DNA of 64,000 nucleotides. Source: Streptomyces zinciresistens K42 (lineage in GTDB: Bacteria > Actinomycetota > Actinomycetes > Streptomycetales > Streptomycetaceae). The notes beneath the pieces are model-generated. The model ran no database searches. It worked only from the letters and a program-made list of their open reading frames with translations, and was not told the DNA's origin. Below are positions 54,308 to 63,437 of the stretch, in pieces. Within the stretch, counting starts at the first letter, position 1, and each line of letters starts with the position of its first letter. The DNA is taken from assembly GCF_000225525.1 (NCBI RefSeq), contig NZ_AGBF01000017.1, positions 1-64,000 on the forward strand, in the 5' to 3' direction. The position numbers and the translations under genes are program-made.

Positions 54308-54424
54308 ACAAGAACAACGTTGCAGACCCTATTCCTTCAGGTTCCGAAGTCGTTACCGGTACGACTGTGAGATTCGAGACGTGACGAAGCGACACGTGTT
54401 CATTCCTTGAAGAAACGGAGGAGG

Positions 54425-57400
54425 TCAGCGGAGCCGCTGGCTGATGACCTTCGAGACGCCGTCGCCCTGCATGGAGACGCCGTACAGCGCGTCGGCGACC
54501 TCCATCGTGCGCTTCTGGTGCGTGATCACGATGAGCTGCGAGGCCTCCTGCAGCTCCTGCATGATGCGGATCAGCCGCTGGAGGTTGGTGTCGTCGAGAG
54601 CGGCCTCGACCTCGTCCATGACGTAGAACGGGCTGGGCCGGGCCTTGAAGATCGACACCAGCATGGCGACGGCCGTCAGCGACCGCTCGCCGCCGGAGAG
54701 CAGGCTGAGCCGCTTGACCTTCTTGCCCGGCGGGCGGGCCTCGACGTCGATGCCGGTGGTGAGCATGTTGTCGGGGTCGGTGAGGACCAGCCGCCCCTCG
54801 CCGCCGGGGAACAGCCGGCTGAAGACGCCCTCGAACTCACGGGCGGTGTCCCGGTACGCCTCGGTGAAGACCTGCTCGACGCGCTCGTCGACCTCCTTGA
54901 CGACCTGGAGCAGATCCGCGCGCGTCTTCCTCAGGTCCTCCAACTGCTCACTGAGGAAATTGTGCCGCTCCTCCAGCGCCGCGAACTCCTCCAGCGCCAG
55001 CGGGTTGACCTTGCCGAGCTGCTGGTAGGCGCGCTCGGCCGCCTTGAGCCGCTTCTCCTGCTCGGCGCGCGCGAACCGCCGGGGCTGGTTGCGCGGGTGC
55101 CCGGGGTCCTCGGGCAGTTCCTCACCATCGGCGGGCGGCGACGGCGGCACCGGCTGGTGCGGGCCGTACTCGGAGACGAGGCCCGCCGGCTCCACGCCCA
55201 GCTCCTCCAGCGCCCTGGTCTCCAGCTGCTCGATCCGCATCCGCTTCTCGGCGCCCAGAACCTCGCCGCGGTGCACGGAGTCGGTCAGCTTGTCGAGTTC
55301 GGCCTTGACGTCGCGGCCCGCGGTACGGGCGGCGGCGAGCTCCTGCTCACGGCGGGCCTTCGCCGCCTCCGCCGCGGCGCGCTCCCGCTCGGCGCGGGCC
55401 AGGGACACCTCGACGTGCGCGAGCAGCTGCCGGGCGCCGGAGGCCACGGCCTGCGCGACGGCCGCCTCGTGCCGCAGCCGGGCCGTGCGCTGCTCGGCAC
55501 GCGCGCGTGCCTCACGCTCCGCGCGGGCGGCCCGGTCCAGCGAGTCGGCGCGTCCGGCCAGCCCCTTGACGCGTTCCTCGTGGGTACGGACCTGGAGGCG
55601 GGCCTCCATCTCGGTCTGGCGCGCGTTGGCGCCGTCGGCCGCGAGCCGGTCCCGCGCCGAGGTGTCGGGCTCCTCGTCGACCGGCATCTCCTCGGCGACG
55701 GCCAGCCGTTCGGCCAGCTCCTCGGCGTCCCCGAGTGCCTTGTCGAGCGCCTCCTGGGCGCGCGCGGCGGCGGCGACCGAGCGCTCGGCCTCGCCCGCGG
55801 CACCGCGCGCCTGCCCGGCGAGCCCGCCGAGCTGCTGCGCGACGGCCGACTTCTCCCGGTCCGCGGTCCTGCGCCGCTCCCCCAGCTCCTCCACCAGCGC
55901 AGCGCACTCGGCACGCCGCCCGGCCGCCGCGTGCTGCGCCCCGGTCAGCTCCTCGCACCGCACGGCGAGCCGCTCCAGTTCGTCGGCGGCCTCGTCCACG
56001 GAGGCCCGCACCTCGATCAGGCTCGGCGCCCCGGCGGAACCGCCGTGCGCGAAGTGCGCGCCCAGCAGGTCGCCCTCGGCGGTCACCGCGGTGAGCGCGG
56101 GGTGCGCGTGGACCAGGTCCTCCGCGTCCTCCAGGGTGCCGACGACGACGATGCCGCGCAGCAGCCGGCGTACGGCGGGCAGCAGCTCCCCGGGGCCCGC
56201 GACCAGGTCCGCGGCATACGTCAGCCCGTCCCCGCGCGGCTCGTCGGGTACGCCGCCCGGGGCGCCGGCCGGCAGGAGCGCGGCCCGTCCGCCGTCCTGT
56301 TTGCGCAGCAGCCGGATCGCCTCCGCGGCGGCGGCCGGTGAGCTGACGGCGACCGCGTCCGCCGCCGCGCCGAACGCGGCCGTCAGCGCGGTCTCGTGGC
56401 CGGGGGTGACGGTCAGCAGTTCCGCCGCCGGGCCGAGGAGGCCGGTCAGCCGGTCGCGGGCGCCGAGCAGGCTCCCGGTGCCGTCCTTGCGGCGCAGGCC
56501 CAGCGCCAGCGCCTCGTGGCGGGCCTGGGTCGCGGCACGCCGCCGCTCGGTCGCGGTGACCGCCTCGCGTGCCTCGGTGAGGGCGGCCTCGGCCTCCGCG
56601 AGCCGGGCCCTCGCGCTCTCGTGCCGCCCGGCGAGTTCGGCGTCCCCCGCGTCGAGTCCGTCGACCTCCGCCCGCAGCACCTCGTACTCCTGCTGGGCGG
56701 CGGCGGCGCGCTCCTGGGCCGCGTCGCGCGCGGCGGCGAGCCGGTCGATCTCGGACTGGGCCGCGGCGGCGCGTGAACGGGCCGCGTTGACCTGCCCGTT
56801 CAGCCGGGCGAGCCCTTCGCGGCGGTCGGCGATGGCACGGGCGGCGTCCTTCAGCCGGCGCTCCTCCAGGGCGAGTTCACGCTCCAGGTCGGCGCGGTGG
56901 GCGACGGTGTCCTCCAGGGCACGTTCGGCCGCCTCCAGCGCCGCTTCCAGCTCGGCCTCCTGCTCACGGACGCGGGCGGCCTCGCGCTCCATGTCCTCGG
57001 GGTCGCGGCCGCGGCGCTCCTCCGGCGGCGCGGACGTCGCGCTCTTCACGCGCGCGTCGGCCAGTGAGACCGTGCCGCGCACCCGCTCGGCGAGCTGCGA
57101 GAGCTCGTACCAGGTCTGCTGGGCGCGGTGCAGCCGGGGGGCCAGCTGCCGCACCTCGTCCTCCAGCGCGCCCTCGCGCTGGAGGGCCCGGCGCAGCTCC
57201 TGCTCGGCGCTCTCCTTGCGCTCCTTCAGGGCGGCCTCGTCGGCGACCTCGGCCCGCAGCGCCTGGCGCAGCCGTACGAGGTCGTCGGCGAGCAGGCGCA
57301 GCCGGGCGTCGCGCAGGTCGGCCTGGATGACGGCGGCCCTGCGGGCGACGGCGGCCTGGCGGCCCAGGGGCTTGAGCTGGCGGCGCAGTTCGTCGGTGAG

Positions 57401-57979
57401 GTCCTGCACGCGCGCGAGGTTGGCCTGCATCGCGTCCAGCTTGCGCAGCGCCTTCTCCTTGCGCTTGCGGTGCTTGAGGACGCCGGCGGCCTCCTCGATG
57501 AAGGCGCGCCGCCCCATGGGGTCCGCGTGCAGGACGGAATCGAGCTGGCCCTGGCCGACGATGACGTGCATCTCACGGCCGATGCCGGAGTCGGAGAGCA
57601 GCTCCTGGATGTCCAGCAGACGACAGGTGTCGCCGTTGATCTGGTACTCGCTGCCGCCGTTGCGGAACATGATCCGCGTGATGGTGACCTCGGCGTACTC
57701 GATGGGCAGCGCGCCGTCGGAGTTGTCGATGGTCAGGGACACCTCGGCACGCCCCAGCGGAGGGCGGCCGGTGGTGCCGGCGAAGATGACGTCCTCCATC
57801 TTGCCGCCGCGCAGCGACTTCGCGCCCTGCTCGCCCATGACCCAGCTGAGGGCGTCCACGACGTTGGACTTGCCCGACCCGTTCGGGCCGACGACACACG
57901 TGATGCCGGGCTCGAACCGGAGCGTGGTCGCCGAGGCGAACGACTTGAACCCCCGGAGGGTCAGGGCCTTGAGGTGCAC
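54425..57979 (-). CDS. smc: Chromosome segregation protein SMC
   Basis: This 1184-aa SMC protein has the head ATPase Walker A GPNGSGKSNVVDA near residue 32, a long coiled coil from about 165, a globular hinge (about 505-640), a second coiled coil and the C-terminal signature LLSGGERSLTA with DEVEAALDD near 1110. With ScpAB it organises and segregates chromosomes, important during sporulation septation. GTG at 57979 matches the usual N-terminus VHLKALTLRGFKSFA. glcP lies downstream on the same strand. Confidence 0.97.
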   Translation of the reverse strand: MHLKALTLRGFKSFASATTLRFEPGITCVVGPNGSGKSNVVDALSWVMGEQGAKSLRGGKMEDVIFAGTTGRPPLGRAEVSLTIDNSDGALPIEYAEVTITRIMFRNGGSEYQINGDTCRLLDIQELLSDSGIGREMHVIVGQGQLDSVLHADPMGRRAFIEEAAGVLKHRKRKEKALRKLDAMQANLARVQDLTDELRRQLKPLGRQAAVARRAAVIQADLRDARLRLLADDLVRLRQALRAEVADEAALKERKESAEQELRRALQREGALEDEVRQLAPRLHRAQQTWYELSQLAERVRGTVSLADARVKSATSAPPEERRGRDPEDMEREAARVREQEAELEAALEAAERALEDTVAHRADLERELALEERRLKDAARAIADRREGLARLNGQVNAARSRAAAAQSEIDRLAAARDAAQERAAAAQQEYEVLRAEVDGLDAGDAELAGRHESARARLAEAEAALTEAREAVTATERRRAATQARHEALALGLRRKDGTGSLLGARDRLTGLLGPAAELLTVTPGHETALTAAFGAAADAVAVSSPAAAAEAIRLLRKQDGGRAALLPAGAPGGVPDEPRGDGLTYAADLVAGPGELLPAVRRLLRGIVVVGTLEDAEDLVHAHPALTAVTAEGDLLGAHFAHGGSAGAPSLIEVRASVDEAADELERLAVRCEELTGAQHAAAGRRAECAALVEELGERRRTADREKSAVAQQLGGLAGQARGAAGEAERSVAAAARAQEALDKALGDAEELAERLAVAEEMPVDEEPDTSARDRLAADGANARQTEMEARLQVRTHEERVKGLAGRADSLDRAARAEREARARAEQRTARLRHEAAVAQAVASGARQLLAHVEVSLARAERERAAAEAAKARREQELAAARTAGRDVKAELDKLTDSVHRGEVLGAEKRMRIEQLETRALEELGVEPAGLVSEYGPHQPVPPSPPADGEELPEDPGHPRNQPRRFARAEQEKRLKAAERAYQQLGKVNPLALEEFAALEERHNFLSEQLEDLRKTRADLLQVVKEVDERVEQVFTEAYRDTAREFEGVFSRLFPGGEGRLVLTDPDNMLTTGIDVEARPPGKKVKRLSLLSGGERSLTAVAMLVSIFKARPSPFYVMDEVEAALDDTNLQRLIRIMQELQEASQLIVITHQKRTMEVADALYGVSMQGDGVSKVISQRLR

Positions 57980-58147
57980 GCCGCCGGACTCTACCGCCCG
58001 GGGATGTCCCGCTCCATGAACGAACGGTTTCGCCGTTGAACGCGCAGGGCACACCAGACGTGAAGAGGGTGAAAGGATGCGCGGGCCGACAACCCGCGGA
58101 GGCGGGGCGGGCACCACGGGGCGACGGGGGCGCAGACGACAAGAAAG

Positions 58148-58169
58148 AAGGGACGCCGAGGCGTCCCTT
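58148..58169 (-). terminator. Terminator of the small coiled-coil gene
   Basis: AAGGGACGCC and GGCGTCCCTT form a perfect 10-bp stem with a 2-nt centre, followed on the minus strand by CTTTCTTGTC. Confidence 0.75.
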
Positions 58170-58267
58170 GCGACTTCCGACGGCCGAGGGGACCGGCCGT
58201 CCGACGACTGAGCGGTTGGATACGGGCACCCCGACCAATGCGGTGCTGTCGTGGAGCGGTGCAGTGA

Positions 58268-58471
58268 TCAGGTGAGCGCAGGCTCCGCCTGGTGTGCGTC
58301 GATGCTCTCCATGATCCTGTCGTGAGAAGCGGCAGCCTGCAGCGCGTCGTTCTCCGCCTGGATCCGGCCGAGCTCGGATTCCAGGTCCTGGACACGCTGC
58401 TGGAGCCGTCGCATCTCGGCGAGGAGTCGCGGGTCGGAGCCGCCGACGTAACCGAGAAGCGCCTTTGCCAT
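58268..58471 (-). CDS. Small conserved coiled-coil protein
   Basis: This 67-aa protein begins MAKALLGYVGGSDPRLLAEM and then forms a heptad-rich helix (RRLQQRVQDLESELGRIQAE). It resembles small hypothetical proteins seen next to smc in Streptomyces, recognised here only by context. The ATG has GGAGG about 10 bp upstream. A tRNA-like structure lies directly 5' of it in the same transcript. The coiled coil suggests a structural or scaffolding partner; the function is unknown. Confidence 0.8.
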   Translation of the reverse strand: MAKALLGYVGGSDPRLLAEMRRLQQRVQDLESELGRIQAENDALQAAASHDRIMESIDAHQAEPALT

Positions 58472-58851
58472 GATGGATGGTCCTCCACACTGAGTGACCG
58501 ACCGAAGCGGTGTGGGTCGTGAGGGATTCGCACCCGCGGCTGCCTGACGGACAGGAGATGTGCTGCCGTTCAGCCACGCCAAACAGCTGAGGTGCGCGGG
58601 GCTTTCAGCGTCTCACCAAAAAGTTTGACGGTCAACACGATCACAGCCCGTATCGGCGGGAAACCCGGGGCGCCCGCCCGGCCCGCGGCGGTGCGGCGAC
58701 TCCTGCGGGCCCCTGGGGGCACGGCGGTCATCCGTGGGGGGCGAGCCTGCCACTACGGGCCGTTCTTGGCAACCACCTGCCGCTTTTCACCGGGGGCGGG
58801 CGCCGCGAGCGGATGCCCGCGCCCGCTCGGGGGCCGGTTCGCGGATCCGGC
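58472..58851. other. Gap between the small coiled-coil gene and acyP
   Basis: This 380-bp region contains the tRNA-like element (58508-58582) and a TTGACC box at 58630-58635 that could drive it. The rest, up to the acyP stop codon, shows nothing recognisable. Confidence 0.5.
58508..58582 (-). ncRNA. tRNA-like element in the mRNA leader
   Basis: On the minus strand, GCTG-AACGG-CAGC resembles a D-arm, and GCGGG-TGCGAAT-CCCTC resembles a T-arm with a near-canonical loop (TGCGAAT instead of TTCGAAT). No 7-bp acceptor stem or standard anticodon arm can be drawn, so it is not a normal tRNA. It lies about 40 bp before the ribosome-binding site of the small coiled-coil gene. Confidence 0.4.
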
Positions 58852-59133
58852 TCAGCGGATGGCGAAGCCGTCGTACCCGCCGCGAGGTGTGTCCCAGATC
58901 TCGGTGACGCCGTCCACCCGTCCGGGCGTGTCGTCGCCCTGGAGCCAGTCGAGGAGTCCCTCGCAGCCGCCGCGGGCGCCCTCCGCGACCACCTGCACCC
59001 GGCCGTCGTCCAGATTGAGAGCAAAACCACTCAGCCCGCCGATCTCCAGGGCCTTGGCCCGTGTGAACCAGCGGAAACCCACGCCCTGGACCCGTCCGCG
59101 CACCCAGGCGACCAACCGCACATCCTCGCTCAT
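58852..59133 (-). CDS. acyP: Acylphosphatase
   Basis: This 93-aa enzyme hydrolyses acyl phosphates. The catalytic Arg lies in [12 protein letters not shown] near residue 15 and the catalytic Asn in [11 protein letters not shown] near 37; both signatures are intact. Size and fold match the family. It lies between the small coiled-coil gene and the CAP-domain gene and is divergent from the latter. Confidence 0.95.
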   Translation of the reverse strand: MSEDVRLVAWVRGRVQGVGFRWFTRAKALEIGGLSGFALNLDDGRVQVVAEGARGGCEGLLDWLQGDDTPGRVDGVTEIWDTPRGGYDGFAIR

Positions 59134-59221
59134 GACGGCAACCTAGCGGTCCGATGTCGCACAGGGCACTTCCTCCCCCGGCGCCATGCGGTACCGTCCC
59201 GACCCAATGAATCTCATATGA

Positions 59222-59243
59222 AACTCACTCGATCGTGTGAGTT
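59222..59243. promoter_or_regulatory. 22-bp near-perfect palindrome between divergent genes
   Basis: AACTCACTCGATCGTGTGAG and its last TT read the same on the opposite strand except at one symmetric position pair. It lies between acyP and the CAP-domain gene and could be a dimeric regulator's operator. Confidence 0.55.
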
Positions 59244-59289
59244 GTGTGAGGACGTCGAGACCGACCGCAGGGACGAGGAAGGCCAGGAC

Positions 59290-60447
59290 ATGGGACGCCA
59301 CCGACGCTCCGACGCCGACCGCGCCGGAGGCCGCGCCCCGGGCGTCACGCGGACGGACGGCTCGGACACGCAGAGCCGCGACCCGCTGAACCCGAACGGC
59401 GACCGCCCCGTCATGGGCATCGCGCCCTACCTGAACCCGGAGGCGTACGCGGAGGCCTACGCCAGGAGCGACGCGTACCTGTTCGCCTCGGAAGACGGCC
59501 GCGACGGCTACGACCGGCTCACCGCCGCCACGACCTTCCCGGACGACGGGACGGCCGTGTTCCGCAGTGCCGGCTTCAGCCCCGACGCCGGGGCCCCGCG
59601 GCCGGGCGGCGGTCACCGACGCCGAAAGAAGAAGGCCGTCGCCCCGGTGAAGACCGGGCTGCTCGGCGTCTCTGCGGCGGTCGCCCTGGGCACCGTCGCG
59701 GTGGCCACGGGCGTGGTCCCCGGCATCGGCGACTACAAGCTCGGCGGCGGCAGCGGCGCGGACCGGGTGCAGGCTGCCGACAGCCCGACCAACCTGCCCA
59801 GCGAGCTGGGCGGCACGTCGGGGAGCGCCGGGGAACTGCCGAGCGGCGGCCCCACGAGCCCCGAGGTGCGGCGGCCCGGCTCGCCGACGCCGTCGACGCC
59901 GCCGTCGTCGTCGGCCGCGCCCTCGAAGACCCCGTCGGAGAAGCCGTCGGCGACACCCGGCGAGAAGCCGGCCCGGACGCCGTCCCGCAAGGCGGCGAAG
60001 GCCCCGGAGAAGAAGCCGGAACCGCCTCGCGGCGCACAGAGGACCGAGGCGCCGGTGACGGTGTCCGCGGAGGCCGCCGCCTCGGCCGAGGTGCTGAGGC
60101 TCGTCAACGTCGAGCGGGTCCAGGCGGGCTGCAGCCCGGTCGCCGCCAACAGCGGGCTGTCCGACCTCGCGCAGAACTTCACCGAGGACATGGCGAAGCG
60201 CGGCTTCTTCGACCACACCGACCCCGACGGCGCCTCCCCCTGGGACCGGGCCGCGAAGGCCGGCGTCACCGGCCTGGCCGCCGAGAACATAGCCCGCGGC
60301 CAGGCGGACGCCGCCGCGGTGATGCAGGCATGGATGAACAGCCCCGGTCACCGGGCGAACATCCTGAACTGCGACTTCAAGACCCTGGGCGTCGGCGTGG
60401 ACCTGAGCGCCGGCGGCCCTTGGTGGACACAGAACTTCGGCTACTGA
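59290..60447 (+). CDS. CAP/SCP-domain secreted or membrane-anchored protein
   Basis: This 385-aa protein has a charged, likely cytoplasmic N-terminal region of about 115 residues, one membrane segment (about 117-140), a Ser/Pro/Thr/Lys-rich linker and a C-terminal CAP domain (about 260-385). FDHTDPDGASPWDRA, AENIARGQ and WMNSPGHRANILN are the CAP signatures, with the conserved His and Glu. Such proteins are extracellular; the activity is unknown. ATG at 59290 gives the most likely start; an upstream ATG at 59219 lies inside the palindrome region. Confidence 0.88.
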   Translation: MGRHRRSDADRAGGRAPGVTRTDGSDTQSRDPLNPNGDRPVMGIAPYLNPEAYAEAYARSDAYLFASEDGRDGYDRLTAATTFPDDGTAVFRSAGFSPDAGAPRPGGGHRRRKKKAVAPVKTGLLGVSAAVALGTVAVATGVVPGIGDYKLGGGSGADRVQAADSPTNLPSELGGTSGSAGELPSGGPTSPEVRRPGSPTPSTPPSSSAAPSKTPSEKPSATPGEKPARTPSRKAAKAPEKKPEPPRGAQRTEAPVTVSAEAAASAEVLRLVNVERVQAGCSPVAANSGLSDLAQNFTEDMAKRGFFDHTDPDGASPWDRAAKAGVTGLAAENIARGQADAAAVMQAWMNSPGHRANILNCDFKTLGVGVDLSAGGPWWTQNFGY

Positions 60448-60471
60448 GCCTGCCGCGGACACATCCGCACA

Positions 60472-60517
60472 CGCGCGTGGGGCGCCCTCCTCGATGCGGG
60501 AGGGCGCCCCACGCGCG
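60472..60517 (+). terminator. Long terminator after the CAP gene
   Basis: A 19-bp perfect stem, CGCGCGTGGGGCGCCCTCC with its complement, and an 8-nt loop begins 25 bp after the stop codon. Confidence 0.8.
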
Positions 60518-60581
60518 CGTGTGTGCGGGCTTCACGCGGGGCCCGCAGGTCTCGGACCCGGCGGGTGCGCGGCCGACGGAC

Positions 60582-60626
60582 GGCCCTGACAGCTCAGACG
60601 GCCCTGACAGCTCAGACGGCTCAGAC
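60582..60626. repeat. 18-bp tandem repeat at the end of the flavodoxin gene
   Basis: GGCCCTGACAGCTCAGAC occurs twice in a row at 60582-60599 and 60600-60617, then GGCTCAGAC at 60618-60626. On the gene strand the repeats reiterate the TGA stop codon. Confidence 0.75.
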
Positions 60627-61211
60627 GGCGACCGCCGCGCGGCCGTGGGCGAAGACCGTCGCGGTCTCGGCCACGCGGCGGCCCAGGTGCTCGGCCGTGG
60701 CGACGTCGGCCTTGTGCACCGCCTCGACACCCTCGTCCGCGTTGGTCTGGGCGGCGGCGCCGGCGAAGACGCCGAGGCGGTTGAGGTCGTTCTCGGAGCC
60801 GGCGCTGTGGTTCCAGCCGGGGAGCAGTCCGAGGTTGATCCAGTGCATGCCGAGCTGGGCGGCGAGGATCTGGAAGTACTGGAGCGTGTGGAGCTTGTCG
60901 CCGCTCTTGGAGGCGGAGTTGGTGAAGCCCGCGGCCAGCTTGTCCGCCCAGGCCCGCTCGGCCCAGCGCTTGGAGGTGGCCTCCGCGAAGGCGTGGAAGG
61001 CGCCGGACGCGGTGCCCATGTAGGTGGGCGATCCGAACACGATGGCGTCCGAGGCGTCGAGGGTGGCCCACTGCTCCTCGGTGATCTCGTCCACCTTGAT
61101 CAGGTGCACCTGGGCGCCGGCCTCCGCGGCGCCCGCGCGCACGGCCTCGGCGATGACGGCGGTGTGGCCGAAGCCGGAGTGGTAAGCGATGGACACGACA
61201 GGGGAAGTCAC
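60621..61211 (-). CDS. Flavodoxin-fold NAD(P)H:quinone oxidoreductase family protein
   Basis: This 196-aa protein has a flavodoxin-like fold: SIAYHSGFGHTAVIAEAV at the start is the FMN phosphate loop, and FGSPTYMGTASG near residue 60 and AFTN-like AGFTNSASKSGDK near 94 match WrbA-type quinone reductases. It should reduce quinones by two electrons to limit redox stress. GTG at 61211 follows CAGGAG. It is divergent from an HxlR regulator with a palindrome between them, a typical quinone-responsive pair. Confidence 0.9.
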   Translation of the reverse strand: MTSPVVSIAYHSGFGHTAVIAEAVRAGAAEAGAQVHLIKVDEITEEQWATLDASDAIVFGSPTYMGTASGAFHAFAEATSKRWAERAWADKLAAGFTNSASKSGDKLHTLQYFQILAAQLGMHWINLGLLPGWNHSAGSENDLNRLGVFAGAAAQTNADEGVEAVHKADVATAEHLGRRVAETATVFAHGRAAVAV

Positions 61212-61257
61212 TAAGGCACTCCTGAATAGGCAGGTCGTTGGCGGTGACCCCAGGAAA

Positions 61258-61278
61258 GCACTAACTTCTAGTTAGTGC
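61258..61278. promoter_or_regulatory. Operator palindrome for the HxlR regulator
   Basis: GCACTAAC and GTTAGTGC form a perfect 8-bp inverted repeat around TTCTA, between divergent flavodoxin and HxlR genes. Its position over both promoters suits repression and autoregulation by HxlR. Confidence 0.75.
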
Positions 61279-61317
61279 AACCTACGGGTTAGCGCTGCAT
61301 TCGAGTATGCTTGCGAT

Positions 61318-61719
61318 ATGGAGACCACGACGGAGCCCGGACAGGCGCAGGACCTCCCGTACAACGTGTTCGCCAAGTCCTGCCCGTCACGCGGCACGCT
61401 GGAGCACGTCACGGGCCGCTGGGGCGGGCTGACGCTGTGCGCCCTGTTCGAGGGCTCGCTGCGCTTCAACGAGCTGCGCCGCCGGGTGGACGGCGTCAGC
61501 GAGAAGATGCTGTCGCAGACCCTGCACGCGCTGGAGCGCGACGGACTGGTGCACCGCGAGGCCCAGCCGACGAATCCGCCGCGCGTGGACTACGAACTGA
61601 CCCCGATGGGCCGCGGCGTGGCCGAGCGGCTGACGGGCCTCATCCACTTCGTGGAGGGGCAGATGGACGACGTGCTCGCGGCACGCCGGCACTACGACGA
61701 GACGCGCGGCGCCCTCTGA
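61318..61719 (+). CDS. HxlR family transcriptional regulator
   Basis: This 133-aa winged-helix regulator has the HxlR pattern [38 protein letters not shown] and VDYELTPMG. Cys22 lies in the KSCPSRG block, where redox-sensing members (YodB/QorR type) carry their sensor Cys. With the divergent flavodoxin gene and shared palindrome it probably senses quinones or thiol stress. The ATG is nearly leaderless. Its last 28 bp overlap the convergent mutM gene. Confidence 0.9.
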   Translation: METTTEPGQAQDLPYNVFAKSCPSRGTLEHVTGRWGGLTLCALFEGSLRFNELRRRVDGVSEKMLSQTLHALERDGLVHREAQPTNPPRVDYELTPMGRGVAERLTGLIHFVEGQMDDVLAARRHYDETRGAL

Positions 61720-62552
61720 CACCTCGGGCAGAAGTAGCTGGACCTGTTCATCCAGGCCCGCCTGCGTATCGCGGTGCCGCAGCGGCCGCACGGCAGACCC
61801 TCGCGGCCGTAGGCGTCGAGCGAGCGGTCGAAGTAGCCGGACTCGCCGTTGACGTTGACGTACAGGCTGTCGAAACTCGTGCCGCCCACCGACAGCGCGG
61901 CGTTCATCACGTCCCGGGCGTGGCCGAGGAGTTCGAGCACACGGGGGCGGGTGAGGGCCGGGGTGGGGCGGTCGTAGTGGAGGCGGGCGCGCCACAGCGC
62001 CTCGTCCGCGTAGATGTTGCCGACACCGCTGATCAACGACTGGTCGAGCAGGGCCCGTTTGACGGTCGTCCGCCTGCGGCGCAGCGCCTGGACGAAGAGT
62101 TCGTCGTCGAAGAGCGGGTCGAGCGGATCGCGGGCGATGTGGGCGATGACGTCCGGCAGTCCGCCGGGGGTGGTGTCGTGCAGCGACAGGCCGCCGAAGG
62201 TGCGCTGGTCGACGAAGCGCAGTTCCGTGCCGAGGTCGTCGGCGAAGCGGACCCTGACGCGCAGGTGCTTCTCGGCGGGCGCCTCGTGCGGCTGGACCAG
62301 CAGCTGGCCGCTCATGCCGAGGTGCGCCAGGACCGACTGGCCGGTGTCCTCCAGCGGCAGCCACAGGTACTTGCCGCGCCGGCTCGGGGTGCCGATCCGG
62401 TGCCCCTTGAGCCGGTGCGCGAAGTCGTCCGCGCCGGTGAGGTGGCGGCGCACCGCGCGCGGGTGCAGCACCTCGGCGTCGGCGACGGTGCGGTGGGCGA
62501 CCCACCGCTCCAGGCCGCGCCGGACGACCTCGACCTCGGGCAACTCGGGCAT
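61692..62552 (-). CDS. mutM: Formamidopyrimidine-DNA glycosylase
   Basis: This 286-aa base-excision enzyme removes oxidised purines. The N-terminal PELPEVE carries the catalytic Pro2 and Glu3, Lys near residue 61 lies in [19 protein letters not shown] forms the H2TH region near 180, and the C-terminal zinc finger has CGRCG and CPRCQ. Full length. The end overlaps the convergent HxlR gene by 28 bp. It follows rnc on the same strand after a hairpin, the order usual in actinomycetes. Confidence 0.96.
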   Translation of the reverse strand: MPELPEVEVVRRGLERWVAHRTVADAEVLHPRAVRRHLTGADDFAHRLKGHRIGTPSRRGKYLWLPLEDTGQSVLAHLGMSGQLLVQPHEAPAEKHLRVRVRFADDLGTELRFVDQRTFGGLSLHDTTPGGLPDVIAHIARDPLDPLFDDELFVQALRRRRTTVKRALLDQSLISGVGNIYADEALWRARLHYDRPTPALTRPRVLELLGHARDVMNAALSVGGTSFDSLYVNVNGESGYFDRSLDAYGREGLPCGRCGTAIRRRAWMNRSSYFCPRCQRAPRVSS

Positions 62553-62583
62553 GGGACCCCCGTACGCACCTCGCGGGTACGGT

Positions 62584-62620
62584 CCGAGTGCCCGCCCCTC
62601 GGCGGGGTGCGGGCACTCGG
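62584..62620 (-). terminator. Hairpin between rnc and mutM
   Basis: CCGAGTGCCCGC and GCGGGCACTCGG form a 12-bp perfect stem, extended inside by CCC/GGG, 15 bp after the rnc stop codon. Confidence 0.65.
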
Positions 62621-62635
62621 GCCGTGCTGTTTCGG

Positions 62636-63418
62636 TCAGGCGGACGCCGACGCGTCGGCGTCGTGCTCGGCGGCGGACGGCGCCGCTCCGGCACGCTCGT
62701 CCGCGGCGGCCTTGATCGACAGCCAGGCGGACTCCGCCGCCTGCTGCTCCGCCTCCTTCTTGCTGCGGCCGGTGCCGGTGCCGTACGAGACGCCTCCGAC
62801 GCGGGCGGCAGCGGTGAAGGTCTTCTCGTGGTCGGGGCCGGTCTCCGTGACCAGGTACTCGGGGACGCCGAGCCCCTCGGTCGCGGTCAGCTCCTGGAGA
62901 CTGGTCTTCCAGTCCAGGCCGGCACCGAGATTCGAGGACTTCTCGATCAGGGGGTCGAACAGGCGGTGCACGAGCTCCCCCGCCGCGTCCAGGCCCTGGT
63001 CGAGATAGACCGCGCCGATCACCGCTTCCAGGGTGTCGGCGAGGATGGATGCCTTGTCCCGGCCGCCCGTGCCCTCTTCACCGCGGCCGAGCCGGATGAA
63101 GGAGCCCAGGTCGAGCCCGCGGCCGACCTCCGCCAGCGCACGCGAGTTGACCACCGCGGCCCGCAACTTGGCCAACTGGCCTTCGGGCAGGTCGGGGTGG
63201 GTCCGGTACAGCGTGTCCGTGACCACGAGGCCGAGCACGGAGTCCCCGAGGAACTCCAGGCGCTCGTTGGTCGGCAGACCGCCGTTCTCGTACGCGTACG
63301 AGCGATGGGTCAGCGCACGCACCAGAAGGGCGGACTCGAGCTGGTACCCGAGCCGCCCTTCCAACAGCGTGTGGGACGAGGCCTGGTTGTCCGCTGCGTT
63401 CTTCCTGGGCGTGGACAC
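62636..63418 (-). CDS. rnc: Ribonuclease III
   Basis: This 260-aa double-strand RNA endonuclease has the catalytic signature [13 protein letters not shown] near residue 53, a second acid in [13 protein letters not shown] near 125, and a C-terminal dsRNA-binding domain (about 170-240). In S. coelicolor the gene is absB, needed for antibiotic production. GTG at 63418 follows GAGAGG; the frame stays open 37 codons upstream without coding signal. The Ala/Asp-rich tail is typical. It lies next to rpmF. Confidence 0.95.
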   Translation of the reverse strand: MSTPRKNAADNQASSHTLLEGRLGYQLESALLVRALTHRSYAYENGGLPTNERLEFLGDSVLGLVVTDTLYRTHPDLPEGQLAKLRAAVVNSRALAEVGRGLDLGSFIRLGRGEEGTGGRDKASILADTLEAVIGAVYLDQGLDAAGELVHRLFDPLIEKSSNLGAGLDWKTSLQELTATEGLGVPEYLVTETGPDHEKTFTAAARVGGVSYGTGTGRSKKEAEQQAAESAWLSIKAAADERAGAAPSAAEHDADASASA

Positions 63419-63437
63419 AGTGCCTCTCACCAGCCGC

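Noticed and set aside
55044..58019. Plus-strand frame of nearly 1000 codons opposite smc
   Set aside because: The minus strand encodes a full SMC protein with Walker and signature motifs. The antisense product is Ala/Ser/Arg-rich noise.
58508..58582. Genuine tRNA gene
   Set aside because: There is no acceptor stem or normal anticodon arm, and no encoded CCA end, so it was kept only as a tRNA-like element.
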